Shown here: piece by piece, positions 7,432-9,797 of the stretch | Numbering within the stretch: position 1 is the first letter of the stretch | Layout of the letters: each line of letters opens with the position of its first letter | NCBI GenBank assembly: GCA_023264085.1 | Contig: JALQTF010000026.1 | Span: 1-9,797, forward strand | Direction: 5' to 3' | Source: Acholeplasmataceae bacterium | GTDB taxonomy: Bacteria > Bacillota_I > Bacilli_A > Acholeplasmatales > Acholeplasmataceae | Length of the DNA stretch: 9,797 bases | Position numbers and translations under genes: made by a program | Notes under the pieces: model-generated | Database searches by the model: none | Seen by the model: only the letters and a program-made list of their open reading frames with translations | What the model was told of the DNA's origin: nothing

Positions 7432-8362
7432 GAGATTCTATTTGATTGATTTCAGTGTAAGCTTTTGCGATTCTTGCACCAACTTTTGCATTGTGATACA
7501 CAAGTGCTAAGTTCGCTTCAAGACTTTTTCCATTGGTTTTTTCAACGATGGTTTTAAGTAAATACGGTGTCACATCTTTTCCTTCTATTCCATCTTTAAC
7601 GCTATTTTCTATAGCTTCATCAATAATCGTGTTGATAAAAGCTGAATCCAAAGAGGATTCCTCAGGTATTGGATTCACAATTAAAATACCTCCTTTGAGA
7701 TTTAATTGATTTTTTGAGTAAATGATATTGGCTAATGCTTCTTCAGTTTCAACATATGCTTGTAACGGTATGTTTGTTGTTCTAGTATAAAATGCTGGCA
7801 ATACTTTTGTTTGAAAACCGACGACACTCACACCTTTTGTTTCTAAGTATTCCATGGTACGAGGTAGGTCTAAAATCGCTTTTGCACCTGCACATATCAC
7901 ATTTACTTTGGATTGAGCAAGTTCTTCTAAGTCTGCAGATACATCAAGTGTATGTTCATAGCCGCGATGTACACCACCGATACCACCTGTCACAAAAAAT
8001 TGAATGCCTGCCATTTCTGCACACATCATTGTAGAAGCGACCGTAGTTGCGCCTACCGATTTTTCAGCGATGATTTTAGCGAGATCACGACGTGACACTT
8101 TATTAACATTAGGTGATTGAGCAAGGGTCTCAAGATCTTCATCTGTAAGTCCGATTTTTATTTTCCCATTCATAATAGCAATCGTTGCTGGAATTGCTCC
8201 CTCAGATCGAATGATATCTTCTACTTTTTTGGCCATTTCAACATTTTGGGGATACGGCATACCATGCGAAATAATCGTTGATTCTAATGCTACAACTGGT
8301 ACATCATTTTCTAGAGCTTCTCTTACATCCTCTTTAATTTCTAAATAGATGTTACTTTTCAT
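7424..8362 (-). CDS. psuG: Pseudouridine-5'-phosphate glycosidase
   Basis: A 312-residue enzyme of the Indigoidine_A/PsuG family, which cleaves the C-C glycosidic bond of pseudouridine 5'-phosphate to give uracil and ribose 5-phosphate in the cytosol. Residues equivalent to the known E. coli active site are present: E27 in ALESTIISHGMPYPQN, K88 in VNKVSRRD, metal-ligand D144 in DVSADLEEL, Schiff-base K161 in CAGAKAILDL and N284 in SLEANLALV. The GGIGGVHRG and NPIPEE motifs are intact. ATG 8362 is preferred over an in-frame TTG at 8371 because AAAGGAGA is nine bases before the ATG but too close to the TTG. The gene overlaps the end of the kinase gene by 11 bases, with its ribosome site inside it, and ends in TGA, which shows that TGA is a stop in this genome. 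Confidence 0.95.
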   Translation of the reverse strand: MKSNIYLEIKEDVREALENDVPVVALESTIISHGMPYPQNVEMAKKVEDIIRSEGAIPATIAIMNGKIKIGLTDEDLETLAQSPNVNKVSRRDLAKIIAEKSVGATTVASTMMCAEMAGIQFFVTGGIGGVHRGYEHTLDVSADLEELAQSKVNVICAGAKAILDLPRTMEYLETKGVSVVGFQTKVLPAFYTRTTNIPLQAYVETEEALANIIYSKNQLNLKGGILIVNPIPEESSLDSAFINTIIDEAIENSVKDGIEGKDVTPYLLKTIVEKTNGKSLEANLALVYHNAKVGARIAKAYTEINQIESHV

Positions 8363-9464
8363 ATCGATCAATCTCCTTTTGAATTTTTTTTAATGATACA
8401 TTCGGATTAACAGCATACTGTGTTTGTATCGTTAGACTAGCGCTGATTGCACCCATTTGAACACTTTTATCGAGTGTATTACCTGACATTAATCCATAAA
8501 CTGTTGCACTGCTGAATGCATCTCCAGCTCCTGTAACATCGATAATGTCCCTTTTTTGAACCAAATACGCTTTTTGATGTTTAATGTGACTGTCTTCTCC
8601 ATAGAAAGACCCCTCTATACCAGCAGTTACAATTGCTTTTTTTACACCAGCATCTAGCCACAATTTACATAATGCCTTGGAATCATTTTCATTCGTTTTA
8701 AAATATGTTTGAGTCTCATCTTTATTACATATGATGATTTCAACTCCCTTTAAATCATCAGGTAAGTGTTTCATTTTTGGACTTGAAACACCAATAATAC
8801 CTAACTTAATATCTTCGCTGAGACAGTTTTCGATGACTGCTTCCATCGCTTCTTTCGATATATTGAGATCTGCAATCACCCAATCACTCATTTGTATGTG
8901 TTTTTTATGCTCAATGATCCATGATCGATTCATCAAACGGTTAATATCCATATTTGCAAATCCAGCAATCATATCACCCTTTTGATCAATCACAGAATAA
9001 TAACTGCCAGTAACTTCGCCTTGAACACGTTCAGTCGCAAAGACTTTCATGATTTTATTTGATTTTTCTAAAATTTCTTCACCAAATCGATCATTACCTA
9101 CCAAACTCATTAATGAAACGTTCGCATCTAAACGTGCTAAATTTTCACCAACATTTCGAATCACACCACCAAGGGAATGAGAAGATGATACAGGATTAGA
9201 CGTACCGTATGTCATCATATCTTCTAATTGCAAAGTGATATCCATATTCGCACCGCCAATACATGTAACATATGTATCTTCTCTTAAAGCATACGGTTTC
9301 CCTAGAATAAAACCTTTTTGTTGAAGAGAGGAAATATAATTCGCGATGGAAGGTCTTGAAAGTCTTAATGATTCAGACAGTTCTTTTTGACTAATATACG
9401 GATTATTACGCAAAGCGTTTAAGACAATTTGTTCATTTTTATTTAGTTTCACTGTCTCACTCAC
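8352..9464 (-). CDS. psuK: Winged-helix/PfkB fusion: probable autoregulatory pseudouridine kinase
   Basis: A 370-residue fusion. Residues about 6-60 form a helix-turn-helix domain (SQKELSESLRLSRPSIANYI, then a short wing, KGFILGKPY). Residues 65-365 form a PfkB/ribokinase fold: GGANMD (70-75), the glycine signature GGVIRNVGENLARL (99-112), TGSYYSVID (152-160), CNKDE (246-250) and DVTGAGDAF (309-317) with catalytic D315. The body aligns by eye with E. coli PsuK (YeiC), including the ending YAVNPNVS. With adjacent psuG, this supports phosphorylation of pseudouridine before glycosidic cleavage. The extra DNA-binding domain suggests that the kinase also acts as repressor of its own operon, which is inference. 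Start codon is uncertain: GTG 9464 is given, while GTG 9452 (four residues shorter) fits the GTGAG-rich leader equally well. A D-P pair usual in PsuK strand IIDPVS is replaced by G-V (about 222-228). Confidence 0.85.
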   Translation of the reverse strand: MSETVKLNKNEQIVLNALRNNPYISQKELSESLRLSRPSIANYISSLQQKGFILGKPYALREDTYVTCIGGANMDITLQLEDMMTYGTSNPVSSSHSLGGVIRNVGENLARLDANVSLMSLVGNDRFGEEILEKSNKIMKVFATERVQGEVTGSYYSVIDQKGDMIAGFANMDINRLMNRSWIIEHKKHIQMSDWVIADLNISKEAMEAVIENCLSEDIKLGIIGVSSPKMKHLPDDLKGVEIIICNKDETQTYFKTNENDSKALCKLWLDAGVKKAIVTAGIEGSFYGEDSHIKHQKAYLVQKRDIIDVTGAGDAFSSATVYGLMSGNTLDKSVQMGAISASLTIQTQYAVNPNVSLKKIQKEIDRYEK

Positions 9465-9471
9465 TTTCCAA

Positions 9472-9489
9472 TTTAAACATTTGTTTAAA
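9472..9489. promoter_or_regulatory. Operator-like 18-bp palindrome, downstream copy
   Basis: A perfect inverted repeat: TTTAAACA, a two-base AA spacer, then TGTTTAAA on the minus strand. It lies between the psuK promoter and start codon, in the untranslated leader. With the similar site 18 bases upstream it forms a tandem pair. The symmetric core AACA-AA-TGTT suits a dimer of a winged-helix regulator; the fused PsuK is the obvious candidate, which is inference. Confidence 0.6.
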
Positions 9490-9507
9490 ATTTAACATTT
9501 GTTTATT
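9490..9507. promoter_or_regulatory. Operator-like imperfect palindrome overlapping the psuK transcription start
   Basis: On the minus strand this contains the same 12-base word TAAACAAATGTT as the downstream site, with the symmetric core AACA-AA-TGTT and weaker flanks. It covers the predicted start of transcription (about 9504), so a bound protein here would block initiation. The two copies repeat with an 18-base period, close to two DNA turns. Confidence 0.6.
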
Positions 9508-9510
9508 TTT

Positions 9511-9539
9511 ATTATAATTTATAACTTATTGCGTGTCAA
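9511..9539 (-). promoter_or_regulatory. Consensus sigma-A promoter of the psuK-psuG cluster
   Basis: On the minus strand, TTGACA (9534-9539) and TATAAT (9511-9516) are perfect consensus hexamers with the ideal 17-base spacing. The predicted start is near 9504 and the leader about 40 bases. So strong a promoter for a salvage cluster implies that something represses it, which fits the two operator-like sites immediately downstream. Confidence 0.88.
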
Positions 9540-9591
9540 CATTTAAAAAAATCTATAGCTTTTTAATACCGTTATTTAGAATGATTGCATT

Positions 9592-9619
9592 AAAAAAGCT
9601 TGATACAATTGTATCAAGC
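9592..9619 (-). terminator. Intrinsic terminator of the tRNA-Pro/tRNA-Gly unit
   Basis: On the minus strand, GCTTGATAC pairs perfectly with GTATCAAGC around an AATT loop (9598-9619) and is followed by six T (9592-9597). It lies 15 bases after the tRNA-Gly CCA end and insulates the psuK promoter from tRNA transcription. Confidence 0.9.
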
Positions 9620-9633
9620 CTATCATGATAATA

Positions 9634-9708
9634 TGGAGCGGGTGATGGGAATCGAACCCACGTCTTCAGCTTGGAAGGCTGAAGTAATAGCCATTATACG
9701 ACACCCGC
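9634..9708 (-). tRNA. tRNA-Gly(TCC)
   Basis: A 75-base tRNA with encoded CCA (9634-9636). The acceptor stem GCGGGTG/CACCCGC has seven full pairs, the anticodon stem TCAGC/GCTGA holds loop CTTCCAA with anticodon TCC (9673-9675), and the T loop is TTCGAAT. U73 precedes the CCA, as usual for bacterial tRNA-Gly. The TCC anticodon reads GGA and GGG. Confidence 0.97.
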
Positions 9709-9724
9709 AATGTATGTATGTAGA

Positions 9725-9797
9725 TGGTCGGGAAGACAGGATTTGAACCTGCGACCTCCTGGTCCCAAACCAGGCGCTCTACCAAGCTAAGCTACTT
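9725..9797 (-). tRNA. tRNA-Pro(TGG), 5' end cut by window edge
   Basis: The 3' end with encoded CCA is at 9725-9727. The anticodon stem CCTGG/CCAGG holds loop TTTGGGA with anticodon TGG (9765-9767), and the T loop is TTCGAAT. The first bases of the acceptor stem, expected to be CGGG from pairing with the 3' arm CTTCCCG, fall beyond the window. It is separated from tRNA-Gly by 16 bases, and the two are probably co-transcribed. Confidence 0.95.

Noticed and set aside
9621..9630. TATCATGATA palindrome between tRNA-Gly and its terminator
   Set aside because: It is ten bases of AT-rich symmetry with no T-run and no neighbouring copy; most likely chance or a tRNA-processing spacer.
9709..9724. Short TGTA tandem repeat between the two tRNA genes
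   Set aside because: It has only about three copies in a 16-base spacer; there is no sign of function beyond separating the tRNAs.
1..9797. Search for CRISPR arrays, insertion sequences, phage genes, toxin-antitoxin pairs or riboswitches
   Set aside because: No regularly spaced repeats, transposase motifs, phage proteins, paired small stable-frame genes or long structured leaders were seen; all leaders are short.

Overview
The window is AT-rich, gene-dense DNA. It looks like a low-GC Mollicutes/Bacillota genome, most likely an Acholeplasma-type organism. Tryptophan is written TGG throughout and TGA ends psuG, so the standard bacterial code is used, not the Mycoplasma code. The genus is inferred from gene style, AT content and code use; no search was run.

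Layout, left to right: positions 1-609 (+) hold the 3' end of clpB, cut by the window edge. Everything else lies on the minus strand and is best read from right to left. A tRNA-Pro(TGG), cut by the right edge, and a tRNA-Gly(TCC) end at a strong intrinsic terminator. Next comes a consensus sigma-A promoter with two tandem AACA-AA-TGTT operator-like sites. It drives a three-gene cluster: a winged-helix/PfkB kinase fusion of the PsuK type, psuG (pseudouridine-5'-phosphate glycosidase) and a small DUF2087 protein, all with overlapping ends. Then pyk (pyruvate kinase) has its own promoter and terminator. A MATE-family efflux protein follows, with an extended -10 box almost touching its start codon. 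Last is a probable three-gene operon, M29 aminopeptidase - AEC permease - LAT/SteT-like APC permease. It starts from an extended -10 box at the MATE gene's end and stops at a hairpin shared with convergent clpB.

How the genes fit together: PsuK and PsuG would convert pseudouridine, released by RNA turnover, to uracil and ribose 5-phosphate, and the kinase carries its own DNA-binding domain, so it may regulate its own promoter. The peptidase and two permeases suggest peptide breakdown coupled to amino acid or organic anion transport. Most of the window is ordinary housekeeping. The part most worth a second look is the pseudouridine cluster: a fused regulator-kinase, tandem operators at its promoter, and a translationally coupled DUF2087 protein of unknown role. 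There is no gene-free stretch above 300 bases; the longest non-coding part is the 9465-9633 control region.
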